From NCBI GenBank assembly GCA_001970855.1, contig LSSN01005483.1, positions 1-21,105 on the forward strand: a stretch of DNA of 21,105 nucleotides. Reading direction: 5' to 3'. Both the position numbers and the translations under genes were made by a program. Origin of the DNA: Smittium culicis. Lineage: Eukaryota; Kickxellomycota; Harpellomycetes; Harpellales; Legeriomycetaceae. How positions within the stretch are numbered: the first letter of the stretch is position 1; every line of letters begins with the position of its first letter. The notes below the pieces were generated by a model, which saw only the letters and a list, made by a program, of their open reading frames with translations, was not told where the DNA came from and did no database searches. This document shows, in pieces, positions 9,009 through 20,587 of this stretch.

Positions 9009-9171
9009 TTTTTTTTTTTTTAGTGAGGAAGATTTATTTCAACATAAATAAAAAATATTTAAAACTAATTCTAAAAATTATAAAAATGTTAAAAAAAAGT
9101 AAAAAAATTTATCAAAAAAGTTTTCGCCCGACTCCCCTCCGCCGCTCTAGCAGCTCCATACCCACTGGGCA
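9009..9171 (-). mobile_element. SINE-like retroposed insertion with degenerate tRNA-type head and A-tail
   Basis: Read on the minus strand from 9171, the element opens with a GC-rich head of about 50 bases, in sharp contrast to the AT-rich surroundings. With one T from the duplication its start matches the Pol III A box TRGCNNAGYNGG at 11 of 12 positions (TTGCCCAGTGGG) and runs on into TATGGAGC, like a tRNA D arm. A GAGTC about 30 bases later could be a remnant of the B box GGTTCGANTCC. An AT-rich body of about 100 bases follows, and the element ends in a run of A (plus-strand T at 9007-9021, the first two shared with the duplication). Perfect 16-base direct repeats flank it. The layout (duplication, head, body, A-tail, duplication) is the signature of LINE-machinery retroposition. 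A T6 run at 9119-9114 would tend to stop Pol III just after the head, so this copy may be a dead or chimeric insertion. A retroposed tRNA pseudogene is the main alternative. Confidence 0.6.
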
Positions 9172-9187
9172 AGCTTTATTGACAGTT
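9172..9187 (+). repeat. Target-site duplication, right copy
   Basis: Exact 16-base copy of 8993-9008. It abuts the GC-rich head of the insertion on the minus strand, as expected for the 5' side of a retroposed element. Confidence 0.7.
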
Positions 9188-9438
9188 CTAAAGTTATACA
9201 TTTCATTTTAAATCGAGTATACCTAAATTTGAAGGTAATTTTTTAAGCGACATAAAAAAATTCATGATTCTTATCATAAACACTCATAAAAGCCACTACT
9301 TATAATAATGTATCACCTCCCCCCCACCTTCCGCCATAACTAGACACTCTCATAATTTTTTTTTTTTTTAATTCTCGGATTTTACACTCATAATTCATTT
9401 GAATAAATACACTTCATATAAACCATTTAACAAAACAT

Positions 9439-9462
9439 ATTTGTGTATTTGTGTATTTGTGT
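9439..9462 (+). repeat. Three tandem ATTTGTGT units
   Basis: Three perfect 8-base units, followed by ACATG. The copy number is low, and it is listed only as simple-sequence content of the AT-rich region. Confidence 0.8.
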
Positions 9463-12400
9463 ACATGCGGTAACTCTATATAAGGAAATTTTTCGATAAA
9501 TATAAATTTGTTAGCTTAAAAATATAGTTTTTAACTTTTTAATCACTTTCTGTTTTTGGCTTATCTCTTTAAATTACATTTGATCGATTTATTCAGTAAT
9601 TAAGACATTTAATTACTCAAAAAAAACCAAAATTATATCTAAACTCGACTATATCTTTGCCTAATAATCCAATTTTTCGTAGTATATATTCAAGTAATAT
9701 AGGTACGTTAAACGATATTTTTATATCATTGTATTCAATAAAGTTTATCTTCAGAACCAATTTATAAAGAAATAACAACCAATATATATTTATTGCAAAA
9801 AACCTTGCACTTTTAAATTGATTTTCCATACTAATCACACTCCCTACAATGACAAAGAAAAAGTAAAGATATTTTCGATATAAGTATATGTGTTATTTAT
9901 CGTTCAATCTCTTTCCTTAAAATTATATTTGATATTATAAAATTTAAATAACGTGTAGCCACAGGGAAAAATTCAATTAAAACTGATTCAAAATCCATAT
10001 CACGAAACTATCAAATTTATAAAACTAGTATAATACAACAAAATAAATTATATTATTACTTTTTATCTTTGTTATTCTCGTAGTATAATATTACACATGT
10101 ATAGATTTTAGTAACAAAAATTTAGAAAAAATCATGACTATAGAAAAAATAAAATAAAATTTGTCTAATATATTGATGTTTATGCCTCGAATTTAGACCC
10201 GCTGTTCTGCTGTAAAAATATGTAGAGACCTAAAAGATTGTATCTGTATAACCTCTTTTTCGGGTTAAACTTATTATATATAATTATATTTTTGAAATGA
10301 AATACTCGTGATATTATCACCAATTGAATTTTTTTTCTAAATTTTAAATCTAATAAAAATATTATTCTGGATAGCTTTGGGCGATCCTTATTTTTACTAC
10401 GTTATTAAAAATATCACTAAATTTTATAGCCAAGACTAAAAATAATTTTAGCGCTTACTTTAACATTTGTTATTTTTTATTGAGAGAAATCCTTTTTTTT
10501 TCGTGATAGCATTCAACTTTGATATCTTAATTGTTACTTGATAACCTTTCCATTGACCCAAAACACACCAACCAAAAATTTCAATAGTATAGTAGATTAA
10601 ACTCTCATAAATACGCCAGATTACTTGTATTTTGCAAAAAAATGTACCAAAAATAAAGTTATGTATAAAGTACTCGTAACTGCAATTAATTTATATACAT
10701 ACCCAATTCGCACTATATTTCGATAAAACAGATTCAATCAATTTTAATATTAAATTGTTTCAATGGGCACTTTTCAAAAATACATTTGATAAACTAATAA
10801 ACAGAATAACAATTATTCATAAAAAAAATTTTAATATTTTAACTCCATGACCTACGTTACGTAAAAAATAAAGTAATGCGTTTAAAACTTGTATAGTTAG
10901 TTTTTTAAGTTAGAAAATTGAAAAAAACTGCGAAATAAAATAAGTTGAAATTATAGATTTTTGATATGGCTTTGACACGCACAAAAATTAATTATGAAAA
11001 ATACTCAAGAGTATAGCTATAATAATATTGCTAATATATTGATAATAATCTTGAATAAAGAATACTATAAATAAAAAAGTGGTTATTGTAACGTATTGTA
11101 ATCTAATTGAACCATACTTTTATTTTATTTTTTTCACAAAAAAATATTTAATTTGTACTTTCATTATATAAAAAAAATTATTATGAATTGATCGAATATT
11201 TTTAAAAAAGAAGCTTTATGGTTTTGATCGATTTTGATGTAAGTATGGGCTATTTTTATATAATTCCCCTTCCTTTTACCATTAGCTTTGAAGCTATTTA
11301 ATTAAAGCTGGGATTTCTTCTATAATTACACCTTTTTGTATTTTTTTTTACCTTTCTTTGATTTTTGGGCTTTTTAAATCTATGAAATTATGACATTCAA
11401 GTCTTTCTGATAATTAATCGTGAACTTTTTTAAAGGTATTATTATATCTATTGGATATAGTTTTTTAACTTTAGATACTGAATCTGATTTTTATTCTAAC
11501 ATACAAGTACTTTAATAATAATAAAAATTTTTGATTACATATCTCAACATGCAAATTCGATCATTAGCATCAAACTTCATTGTTTTTTAAAAATTCTTCA
11601 ATTTTGTAAAGATATTTTTTCCTGTCAAGATTTTTGACTTTTAAAGGAACGGTTCTGATTTTAATCATTTTTTAGATGCGCAAATCAATCACCCTACAAT
11701 ATCTGTTATTAGATCTTACAATACTGTTTTATGTTTTAATTTTTTCACTTGAAAATTTTTAATAAATTGAAAAATCAAACCTCATGTAAAAAATCTTTAG
11801 TATCCGAAAATAAAGTCATCCTGAATTCGATTTACATATTATCCTGTATTTTTTTTCATTTTGAGTCCGGATAGTAATTACATTAATTCATTTTAAATTA
11901 TAAATATACGTACAAAGTATCGAGATTCGTTTATATAGAACGTTATAAATGAGCTTGTTTAAGTATTATCAATAATTAAATCCGAGATATTTGATGAACT
12001 TATAATGATTGATTTAGATACTTCTGGATTTTTCATATGGTTTGATAACAATACTCAGTGATATTTATCGATACTTACAGAATTTCTGTCTTTTTTTTAT
12101 TAAATGTTTCTAATTATTAAATAAATGCATATTTTTTGCTTCACAACTTGTGGATTTAATTTTTTTTTAGTTTGAGATAGTATTAAATAGATTTTTTCTT
12201 TATGTTACTAATAAAATATCCATACTAAAGATAGAGAATATTTTTTTTGACATTAATAAAATAATACAATCTAATCTATAGGTGTTTAACCATCTTAATT
12301 ATATTTTTCTAACATTCAAAATTATATCTTGTATTTTGAATTATATCAACATGAAATTTTTTTCAATATATAATATAGCGATTTAATGCTATATGTTGGC

Positions 12401-15400
12401 AATATTAAATAATTAGCAATTAGTAAAAAAATTCGATAATAAACTTACAGTTATTTTAATAATTTTTAAATTATTCAAATACATTTATACCTTATTTTTT
12501 ATTGATCTCAATATTACTATCATTATATTAAAATTTTCAATGTTTTATATACATAATGATGTTATTTTCATAAAATTGATACAAATAAAATAAATTGTTT
12601 ATTCATTGATTTTTTTTGAAATTCTAATAATATTTAACAACATTACACTTAAATGATTACGATATATATTATATTTCGAGTTTGTTTAATTAATTATCGA
12701 TATATTATTAAAGCATAAACCGATAAGTTTCGATTAACAATTTTCATCGCAATTAACAGATTAGTAACACTTTATGGGAAAATATTTAAAGATGAAGAAC
12801 TTTGTAAAAAAAAATTTTTTTGGCATATCCACTTTGGATCAGTAATATTATGAAGATATGAAAATGGTTATTAGTCCATTAATATTTCAAAATTTATTAA
12901 TTTATATCGTTTAAACGATGGATATAAATAACGAATTTATAAGCATTACGATTTCTATTTAAGGCGAAATATATCTAACATACTCAGAAGCTTACCATTA
13001 ATATTTGGAGTTTATTACTATATTGACATATATATTTTTAAAATAAATTAAATGATAATTTTACGCTATAAACTAACGAAAGTTCATTATCTAAGAATAT
13101 TTTGAGTGTATAGGTACAATTAATTTCTAATTATATACAATTATATTTATTAGGAAAATCTAATATATATTAATTTCAGCTTAGTTTAATTTAATTTATA
13201 ATTCTCATAATCTATATATGATATAAAAAAAATTAGTATTTAACAGGAATAATGATATACTTGAATGGAAATATCTAAAATCGTGCATTAAAATATCACA
13301 AAAATAATTAAAAAATGATAGTAGGAGAAAATAAATTAGATTAAAATTTTATTATTTATACTGAATTTAATTCTAAATAATGTAAGTAAATTTTAATCCA
13401 AAAAAAATCAAATAAGAAAACTTAAAGTTTCTGGAAATGAAAAGATGAAACTGAACCTACGCTAAATTGGTGATTGAGAATAAATGCAAGAGAATTATAG
13501 CAAAATTTAAGTAAATCAAAGCCATTATTCAATCTACCTTATAATACGTATTATTCTATCTAATTTTTTTGACTAGCAAATAGATAACTTTTAAGAGCAT
13601 AAATAATGATTTAGGAATAAAAATTAAAATTAAAATATTTCAATTGTGATAGTTAGCTATATAGATAAAAATTAAACTTTAAATCTATTTGAATAATCAA
13701 AGCTGAAATTATAGTAATAGTAAAAAATTAGAGCAGTTGGTATTATAATTAATTATATTGATATATGCATAAAGTGCTATAAATAATATAAAGTAAAGAT
13801 TAGCTGTATATCTACTATGAAAATTGTGATCAATTGAGAGTTTTAAGATGCATATAACTCATTTTAAATTAAATAGATATCAATAATACTAATAATATAG
13901 TCTTTCAAATAATTTTTATATGATTAATTTATGTAATAGTAATAAATAATAATCATTAATAATTATGAGTATTGTAATTTATATCTAATTTTAAAAACTA
14001 ATAAAAATTTTCCAGCCGTCAAAGTCATTATTTAATTTCATAAATAATTATTTTATGATTTTTATCTGAAAATATTATGTACGTACTCATTTAGATGATA
14101 TAAACTGATTTTAATTTCAAAAGGCTTTATTATAGCCATTTTGAAAATTTTTAGGACTAGAATTCATAACATATACACATTTAGATTTTAGTTTGGCTTA
14201 TTTAATGTTTGAATTTATGAATTTTTATGGATAAATAAAATATAAAAAATTGATTAATAGAATTAGTAACTAAATATCTATAATTTAACGCATGGACTAA
14301 ATTAAAAGTTTTGATCTATAGTAAAAAGATATAATTTAAAATTAATTTTAGATTATTCAGATATTAACCTCAAATCAAGATTCAAATAAAAAAATTATTT
14401 GAAATTTTATCGTAAAAAAAAAATTCGACATATTAATTATAAAATCTTATTATTAAATCCTTGTGTTGGTCATTGAAAATTAAAATATCAACCAATACTG
14501 AGCAAAAATGTATATCCTTGTGTATATCTTAATTTTGCGTCTGTATTAACTATTCTAAACTTTAAAAAGTATTCTTAATCGCAATACATGATCATAATAT
14601 ATTAACAGTTGTATCATTTGGATCTTGTAAATAATAATTGTAGAACATATATCATAAATATTTTAATCAAAAAATTTGTACAAAATCTCATAAAACTATT
14701 CTAAAATAACAAAAATCACCACTTTAGTTTAATTATTAAAAAGTGAAAAAAATTCTCTGAATAATAGAATTATATTTAATAAAAATTCAAAAAAAAAATT
14801 CAATTATTATTAGAGATTTCAAGTAAATAGCTATCTTTTTTACTAATTAATTAATACAATTTTCATATCACTAAGAAATATCATATATTTTTCATATTTT
14901 TAATCTTTATTTCTAATTTAAAAAAAAAAAGTTCACATATTTACCTAAACATCTAGAAATAGAAAGAAAAAAACAATTTTGATATGAAAAAGAGCATTGA
15001 AAATACATTTTTTATTATCAATTAATATCGAATTAATTCACGAGTTAGTATAACCAACTTGAAAAAAGTAATTTATAATATGTAAAATATGTATTCTTAA
15101 TGTTAGAATTTGACCGTAAGCGGATATGAATATCTTTTTAATTCTTTATATATATTTTATTCATATAGATTGATAAATAATTATGATAAATTACTTTATC
15201 TATAGAATGAATGAAATATGATATATCTTATATTTTATATAGTTATACTACTCACCGAGTTCGCAAAAAATGTGCGTTATAGTAAAAATATCTAAAAATG
15301 GTATTATTGGATATATAGATGCTAAATAAAATTTCATTTCCGAAATTAAAATTCTGTTGAATAAAATAAAATCTTTACAAGAATGCATCGGAAAAAGTTA

Positions 15401-17146
15401 TAAAAAAATATTTAAAATAACTAAAATTAGAGAAATAATTCAGATAAAATAACAATGTTCATTATTACGGTGATTAATTAAAAATATAATATTAATAACA
15501 TAGAAAACAGGCCTCATACTCAGATGTAAAGATTTATTTTATGTAAAATTGGAATTATACCCAATATATATTCTAAATTATATATATTATAAAATAAATT
15601 TTATTTGTATAAATTTTCGAGTTAAAGCTTAATAGTTTTAGAAAGTTAATATATACTCACTGATGTTATAAAAATTTTGGAGTTTTAGGATCAATTGATG
15701 ATGATTTTAGAGGGCCTTTTTTTTTTTAATGTGATATAGCATTAAATAAGCAGAATCTCTGAGATTAAGATTCCATTAAACAATAAATACGACTCAGATA
15801 TTAAACTAATGTAATTGAAATAGTAAAAATAAAAAATAATGTATAAAAATAGAAATATTCTTTTTGCTAATTATAAATAAGATGTTGATATATATAAATA
15901 TAATATATTAATAACAGTACGTAAACATTAAATTTAATTAATTATAATATAAATCGTATATTTCAATCAAAAGAAAAAAATATTGACAGTAATTTTTTAT
16001 AAGTATATATTCTGAGAAGCAGATAATTTTTCAATTAAACATATAAAAGCTCTGTCAATCAAATAAAAAAACAATTAATTTACTGCTGAAATAATAAAAA
16101 ATGAATTTATATAATAATATGAATTTTTAAGTAATATTTTTACAATTAAAAAGTTCAAAATTTTTGAAATAAACTCTTAATTTTTTCTTATAATTTTAAA
16201 ATAGTTAAAAACCATAAAAAAATCATAAAAAATCTCTTACCGCTTTAGTAAATTATAAATGCAATTGTATAAAGTATGAAAAAATAAAATTTTAGTTTAC
16301 ATACGGATGATTCAAATAACAGGTAAATTATATTGATGCCATAAGGAGCAAATAATATAAGAATATAAACAAATTTAATTTCATGATACTCTCCCACATA
16401 TATATCGAAACGTTAAATTTTTTGGATTAATTTTTTAATAATATTCAAATTGAAAATTTTTAGCTATCTTCGTCAAATTTTGTAGTGGTGACAATTATTT
16501 AAAGTCAATAATTTATCGCATGTAATCAATCAAGTGTATAAATCACGATTTAATCTGAATATAAAAAGTGAAATAAAATAATGGGGAAAACCAAATATGC
16601 GTCGCTAAATCAGATAAAAGTAATACTTATCTATATAGAGAAATGACTTAAACTACATTAAAAACGAGACTATGAGTTTAATATTATAATAGAAAAAAAA
16701 ACTCAAAATATAGCTAAAATAGCGCAAAAACTAAATTAAAAAATAAAAAGATAAGCTGATCGAAATTTTTAAACAAAAAAATTACATTGAAGGAGTGAAA
16801 TTTAACTATAAATAAGAAAAAATTATATAAAAAAACACACTAAATGAAAATAAAAATTGGTTAAAAAGGTTAATATAAAAAATAACTTCAAAATAATTTC
16901 TAAGAACAAAATTTAAAATCGAGATTAAAAAAATTTTTTATACACATTATATAATCCACTTTTTTATTCTCAAAAGCTAGCATTTATAAAATATTTTCTT
17001 GAAATCACTTTATTTTATATTTTACAATCTTTAACATCAATTTATCTAAGTAAGGTTTGTTATATAATAGTAAAATTATCGTTATAATTAAGCACATTAC
17101 AAACCAACCCATATAAAGAATCGCTATAAAACATAGAAGCAAAAAA

Positions 17147-17158
17147 CCCCCCCCCCCC
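17147..17158 (+). repeat. C12 homopolymer
   Basis: Twelve consecutive C residues directly after a run of A, inside DNA that is otherwise about 85% A+T. This is the second long C run in the window, after C17 at 5772-5788. Confidence 0.9.
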
Positions 17159-17203
17159 AATGCTCTTTCTTAATCTATTATGAGAAATTAAAACACTTTA
17201 CAC

Positions 17204-17228
17204 ATAATAATAATAATAATAATAATAA
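17204..17228 (+). repeat. (TAA)n microsatellite
   Basis: About eight perfect trinucleotide units of the ATA/TAA class within the AT-rich desert. Confidence 0.85.
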
Positions 17229-17385
17229 ATATTTTATTTTTAAAAAAGTACAGTTATTACTGGTATAGAATATAAATAAACAGTATTTTCAAATACTAAA
17301 ACTGAAATAAATGCGATAGGAATTGTTTATAGGAATTTTTTTTTAAAATTTATTATATATTATAAATTAAAAAAATTGATATAGG

Positions 17386-17423
17386 ATTAAATTAAATTAA
17401 ATTAAATTAAATTAAATTAAATT
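17386..17423 (+). repeat. (ATTAA)7 microsatellite
   Basis: Seven perfect ATTAA units plus a partial ATT. A pentanucleotide repeat of this purity is probably polymorphic. Confidence 0.9.
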
Positions 17424-17912
17424 ATTGCTAAAGCTACATTTCCTCTTGTTTCAATATAAAATTAAAGACTTTTTTCAAATTATAAATTACTAATTGAAAG
17501 CTTATGAATCTCAAAACCTAGCTTTTATTTGATAAAACAAGCCTCGTTATAATTATTTAACAAAACAAATTAACTATATATAATAAACAATAAATTAGTT
17601 AAAATTTTTATTAGTAGAATTATATTATTAATGCTAATTTTAGCCCAAATTATTTTTTAAAAAGGTTTATACTTCAATTTATATTTAATTTTAGTTCAAT
17701 AATAGAATATTAAACACAGATTGTTAATTTTTATATGAAAAGATTTAAAATTTTTTTTCTTCAATATCCTTTTATATCATTCTATTGACATGTTTTTATT
17801 AGTGGAAATAATAGACGTTTTCATTTTTATTAAAGTAGCGCCAACATTGGATAAATATTCTCAAAATTTAATCTATTATTTGTTTATGGTTATTTAAAAT
17901 ATTTCGTTTTTC

Positions 17913-18167
17913 TTATTGAATTTTAGATATTTTTCTTAAAATAAATTGTACTGCGATAATAAAACATTGAAAATTAATCAAAAAGTGCACCTTTTTCCAT
18001 ACAGAAAGACTTCTTGTGACGTTAGTCATCCAGTCTACTTGAAGACATTCCTGGATGTATCTTTCTGTTGTCAGATTTATCCAATTTCCTTTTAGGTATG
18101 CCACCAGTAGATTGGCAAAGGAATATATTTTTATTAGAGTAATAGATTTTTTTACTCCTTGCACCAA
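17913..18167 (-). pseudogene. GC-richer island with an 84-codon open frame, unidentified
   Basis: On the minus strand an open frame of 84 codons starts at 18167 and ends at 17913. Its central part (roughly 17985-18120) is noticeably richer in G+C than the DNA on either side and has a more ordinary residue mix (for example LLVAYLKGNWINLTTERYIQ, then VDWMTNV and VWKKV). I do not recognise a family. It could be an isolated exon, a transposon fragment or a gene remnant left after surrounding decay. There is no supporting promoter or splice model, and the C-terminal third turns into Ile/Phe-rich AT translation. A real function is not claimed. Confidence 0.25.
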
Positions 18168-19238
18168 ATTATCGATTATTTTTAGTTTACTTTACAACTT
18201 AGGTTCTATTAGTGTGATCATTCAATAAAATTTCGCGATAAAAAAAAGACTTGTTTCAAAATCCACTTATTTTATTCAGAATTTATTATTATTGTTATTA
18301 TTAATCTATTTTATGAAGCTTTAGCAAGATACGGAGTTGTTAATGGATTATTTTTTATAAAATGATGTTTTATGTAACTAGTTACACTTGTGAATATTTA
18401 AATAGAAGTGGTCAATATTTTTAGCATATTTAATTTATTAAAGGATTCTTAAAACGAGTTTTATAGCGTCCTATGTTAAACACTATTATCTATAATTTTA
18501 ACGAATCGGTATAAAAAATAGCTGATAATTATGATCAAAATCAAAAATGCTCCAGTGCTAGCTGTTTAAGCATATGGGTTTTAAATAAAACATTATACAG
18601 AACCAAAAGTCCATATTTTTAATTTCGTCGGTCTTATTTTCTAATTTATATGTATTTAGATAATGAGAAAAAAAAAGTAATATTTTAAAATAATGTGCGA
18701 AGTTTAGAGTTAAAGTAGAGGTTCATTGATTGTGAAAATATGTATCTTATTCATGCCTAAACCGATTTTAGATTAGTTGAAACAACTTCCTTTTATACAT
18801 TTAAATATGTAAGATGATTTAAACATCTAAAACCGTCAAGTTAAAACGAAATTGTGAATACCATGAACCAGACTACTTTTGAAACATGAGCAATTTTAAA
18901 TATATTTTTAAAACTCAACTTTATTTTTAAGCGTAAATAGTCTCGACAAGAACAGTATAAAAAGAGCTTGGTTCATCTGTATTGCAATAGAGAAAAATAA
19001 AAACAAAAACTCAAAATTATTCAATAAAATTCAATTGAAAGCAATTACAAAATCCAAAGTAACCGCAATAAAAAAAATATTTGATATAAAGTAAATTTAA
19101 AGAATAATTCCAGCACTAGTATTTTATTATAAAGCGATAGAAATATGCAAATATATCTATTTATAAAAAGTTAAAAACGGTATAAATTTATAAGAAAAAA
19201 CCTCCATTTATTCTATTTTTGAATCGAGGAAAGGGAAA
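18168..19238. other. Upstream region of the chitin-binding-type protein gene
   Basis: About 1.07 kb of AT-rich DNA with no supported gene in any frame. The right part should hold the promoter and 5' leader of the gene starting at 19239. Two TATA-like elements are visible, at 18956-18964 and 19181-19189. A nine-codon upstream frame starts at the ATG at 19145 and would lie in the leader only if the distal TATA is used. Confidence 0.5.
18956..18964 (+). promoter_or_regulatory. TATA-like element (TATAAAAAG), distal candidate
   Basis: A good TATA match in a locally less monotonous stretch (CAGTATAAAAAGAGC), about 280 bases upstream of the start codon at 19239. If used, the leader would be about 250 bases, would include a short upstream frame at 19145 and might contain an intron. 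The alternative TATAAATTT at 19181-19189 would give a leader of about 30 bases. Confidence 0.35.
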
Positions 19239-20126
19239 ATGTATTGTCACTCAAGAAACAGAAATTCAATCGTTGCTGCACTTGTCGGAGGAATATCAGC
19301 GGCACTTTTCTTTATGGCAGTATCAAACATCGATGCACATCCAAGCGGGGGTTTTGATAGTGCAATCGATGCTAAATCAAGCGAATCGCAAATTCTTCGT
19401 AGATACGAGGAGCACGAACCAAAATACAATGGTACTTCAAAAGCTAACCACGCTGTACACAAGAATATGTCGAAAAAAAAGTCAAAGAATGGGTACAGTA
19501 ACAAAAAAAAAATATATGACAGCGATAAACACTCAAAAAAGACTGGTGAAGGTGATGACAGCAGTAAAGGCTCATCTTACAGTGAAAAGGAAAGAAAAGG
19601 TAAAGGTTCGTTGAGTAAAAGGTATATTATCAACGGAAGAAATTACAGATACAGATACCGACTTGGAAACAGAAGAGTTAAATATTCAAACCAACGCTAT
19701 ACTAATTATAGATATAGTAACAAAACCCCAAACTATATGACTTACAGAAACGCAAACAATATATATTCAGCGCCACAAACTAAATCAAGCTATCCAGATT
19801 CAGCACCGGCACCAGCACCGGCACCAGCACCGGCACCAGTACCAGCATCAGGACCAGCAGCAGCAGCACCGGCACCACCAGCAGCACCGGCACCAGCAGC
19901 AGCAGCAGCACCAGCACCATTAGCATCTTCGGGAGGAGTAGGCGGCTCCATGTATCCATTCTCAGTAGCAGGAGCAGACTGCACTGGTTCGACTCACAGG
20001 TGTGTGTCATTTAAATCCGATCACTTTTTGCAGTGCAATCATGGAAAATTCGTTCTTATGTCTTGCCCTCCAACTCTAGGATGTATGGCTACTAGCTCAG
20101 AAACCGTTGTATGCAACTATAAATGA
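19239..20126 (+). CDS. Secreted cell-surface protein with Pro/Ala linker and C-terminal six-cysteine chitin-binding-type domain
   Basis: A single exon of 295 residues. Residues 11-28 are hydrophobic (signal peptide; likely cleavage after A33 in SNIDA). Residues 35-130 are Ser/Lys-rich and basic, with dibasic sites at R54-R55 and K127-R128 that a Kex2-type protease could cut. Residues 130-180 are rich in Tyr, Arg and Asn (RYRYRLGNRR, YTNYRYSN). Residues 187-229 are an almost pure Ala/Pro linker encoded by short GC-rich repeats. The C-terminal 50 residues hold six cysteines (248, 255, 266, 276, 282, 292) in the pattern ADC-HRC-LQCNHGKFV-MSCPP-LGC-VVCN, resembling fungal CBM19-type chitin-binding modules. 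N-glycosylation sequons occur at N64, N76 and N161. I infer a wall- or chitin-associated extracellular protein with no catalytic domain. The gene is well supported; the binding specificity is not proven. Confidence 0.85.
   Translation: MYCHSRNRNSIVAALVGGISAALFFMAVSNIDAHPSGGFDSAIDAKSSESQILRRYEEHEPKYNGTSKANHAVHKNMSKKKSKNGYSNKKKIYDSDKHSKKTGEGDDSSKGSSYSEKERKGKGSLSKRYIINGRNYRYRYRLGNRRVKYSNQRYTNYRYSNKTPNYMTYRNANNIYSAPQTKSSYPDSAPAPAPAPAPAPVPASGPAAAAPAPPAAPAPAAAAAPAPLASSGGVGGSMYPFSVAGADCTGSTHRCVSFKSDHFLQCNHGKFVLMSCPPTLGCMATSSETVVCNYK
19802..19837 (+). repeat. 12-base tandem repeat encoding Ala-Pro-Ala-Pro
   Basis: Three near-identical 12-base units (AGCACCGGCACC) code for the start of the Ala/Pro linker, and degenerate GCA/CCA/CCG repeats continue to about 19920. 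It is the most GC-rich coding stretch in the window and probably varies in length between strains by slippage. Confidence 0.8.
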
Positions 20127-20587
20127 TTTATTTTTATGTAAAAAGTGTGTGAAAAAGTTCTATAGCGGCACAGAAATTTGTTTTATATTGCCTATTTTAA
20201 GAGCAACTCAAACTTTTAGTTTGCATGGTTTCGAAAGACATCATATTTTCATTTTCATTTATATTTTTCAAAATATTACATTTTAAGAAAAAAAAGGGAT
20301 TTGGGGTAAAATTATTAAAAAAAAACTGAAAAAAATTTCCATAACTTAAGCAAAAAAAAAAAGAAAAAAAAGAATTCCCTTTTATATACTAAAGCATTTT
20401 TTATAGCATCTTGATATGAAATAAATACCAATTTATTGTAATAGCAGTGAATATTAATCAATTAAGCTCCATATATATATAAAAAAAGGAATAAAGAGTT
20501 GATTATAGGAAGCTTTTTTTTAAAAATAAACGCTAAATTACTATAAATTGTTTATTGAAGTCGTATATTTGCGGTATGAGTGTTTAA
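20127..20587. terminator. Convergent 3' region of the surface-protein gene and PFD1
   Basis: 461 bases between two stop codons. Plus-strand AATAAA at 20420-20425 and 20490-20495 could end the surface-protein transcript with a 3' UTR of about 300-370 bases. A minus-strand AATAAA (plus TTTATT at 20551-20556) lies about 35 bases past the PFD1 stop. A-rich runs fill 20280-20370. No gene is seen. Confidence 0.45.

Larger units (their letters stand above)
9188..17912. other. AT-rich gene desert
   Basis: About 8.7 kb without a supportable gene. Hand counts give 7/60 G+C at 13921-13980, 7/60 at 15541-15600 and 9/60 at 14401-14460, against 21/60 in the NDUFS4 exon line 6421-6480. Every frame is interrupted at short intervals. 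The longest frame (9617-9838, minus, 73 codons) is Ile/Leu/Phe/Lys-rich with no motif and looks like a composition artefact. Contents seen: three 8-base ATTTGTGT units at 9439-9462, a C7 run at 9319-9325, a C12 run at 17147-17158, a TAA repeat at 17204-17228 and an ATTAA repeat at 17386-17423. Small GC-richer patches near 10190-10260 and 11240-11320 show no recognisable RNA or protein. Ancient decayed transposons, centromere-like DNA or an origin zone are possible; the sequence alone does not decide. Confidence 0.7.

Noticed and set aside
9617..9838. 73-codon minus-strand open frame in the desert
   Set aside because: Its composition is Ile/Leu/Phe/Lys/Tyr-rich as expected from random AT-rich DNA. 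There is no motif, no splice partners and no promoter context.
10190..10265. GC-richer patch in the desert considered as a tRNA or small RNA
   Set aside because: No cloverleaf or conserved snRNA or snoRNA boxes could be placed on either strand.
11100..17000. Apparent switch from T-rich (about 11.1-12.5 kb) to A-rich (about 13.3-17.0 kb) plus strand, suggestive of an origin
   Set aside because: Line-by-line counts are patchy, with A-rich lines also at 9.2-11.0 kb, so no clean single inflection is supported without a computed skew plot.
19780..20010. Leu/Val-rich and Gly/Ala-rich frames opposite the Ala/Pro linker
   Set aside because: They are produced by the GC-rich repeat read on the other strand and in other frames. 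The plus frame alone has a signal peptide and an ordered cysteine module.
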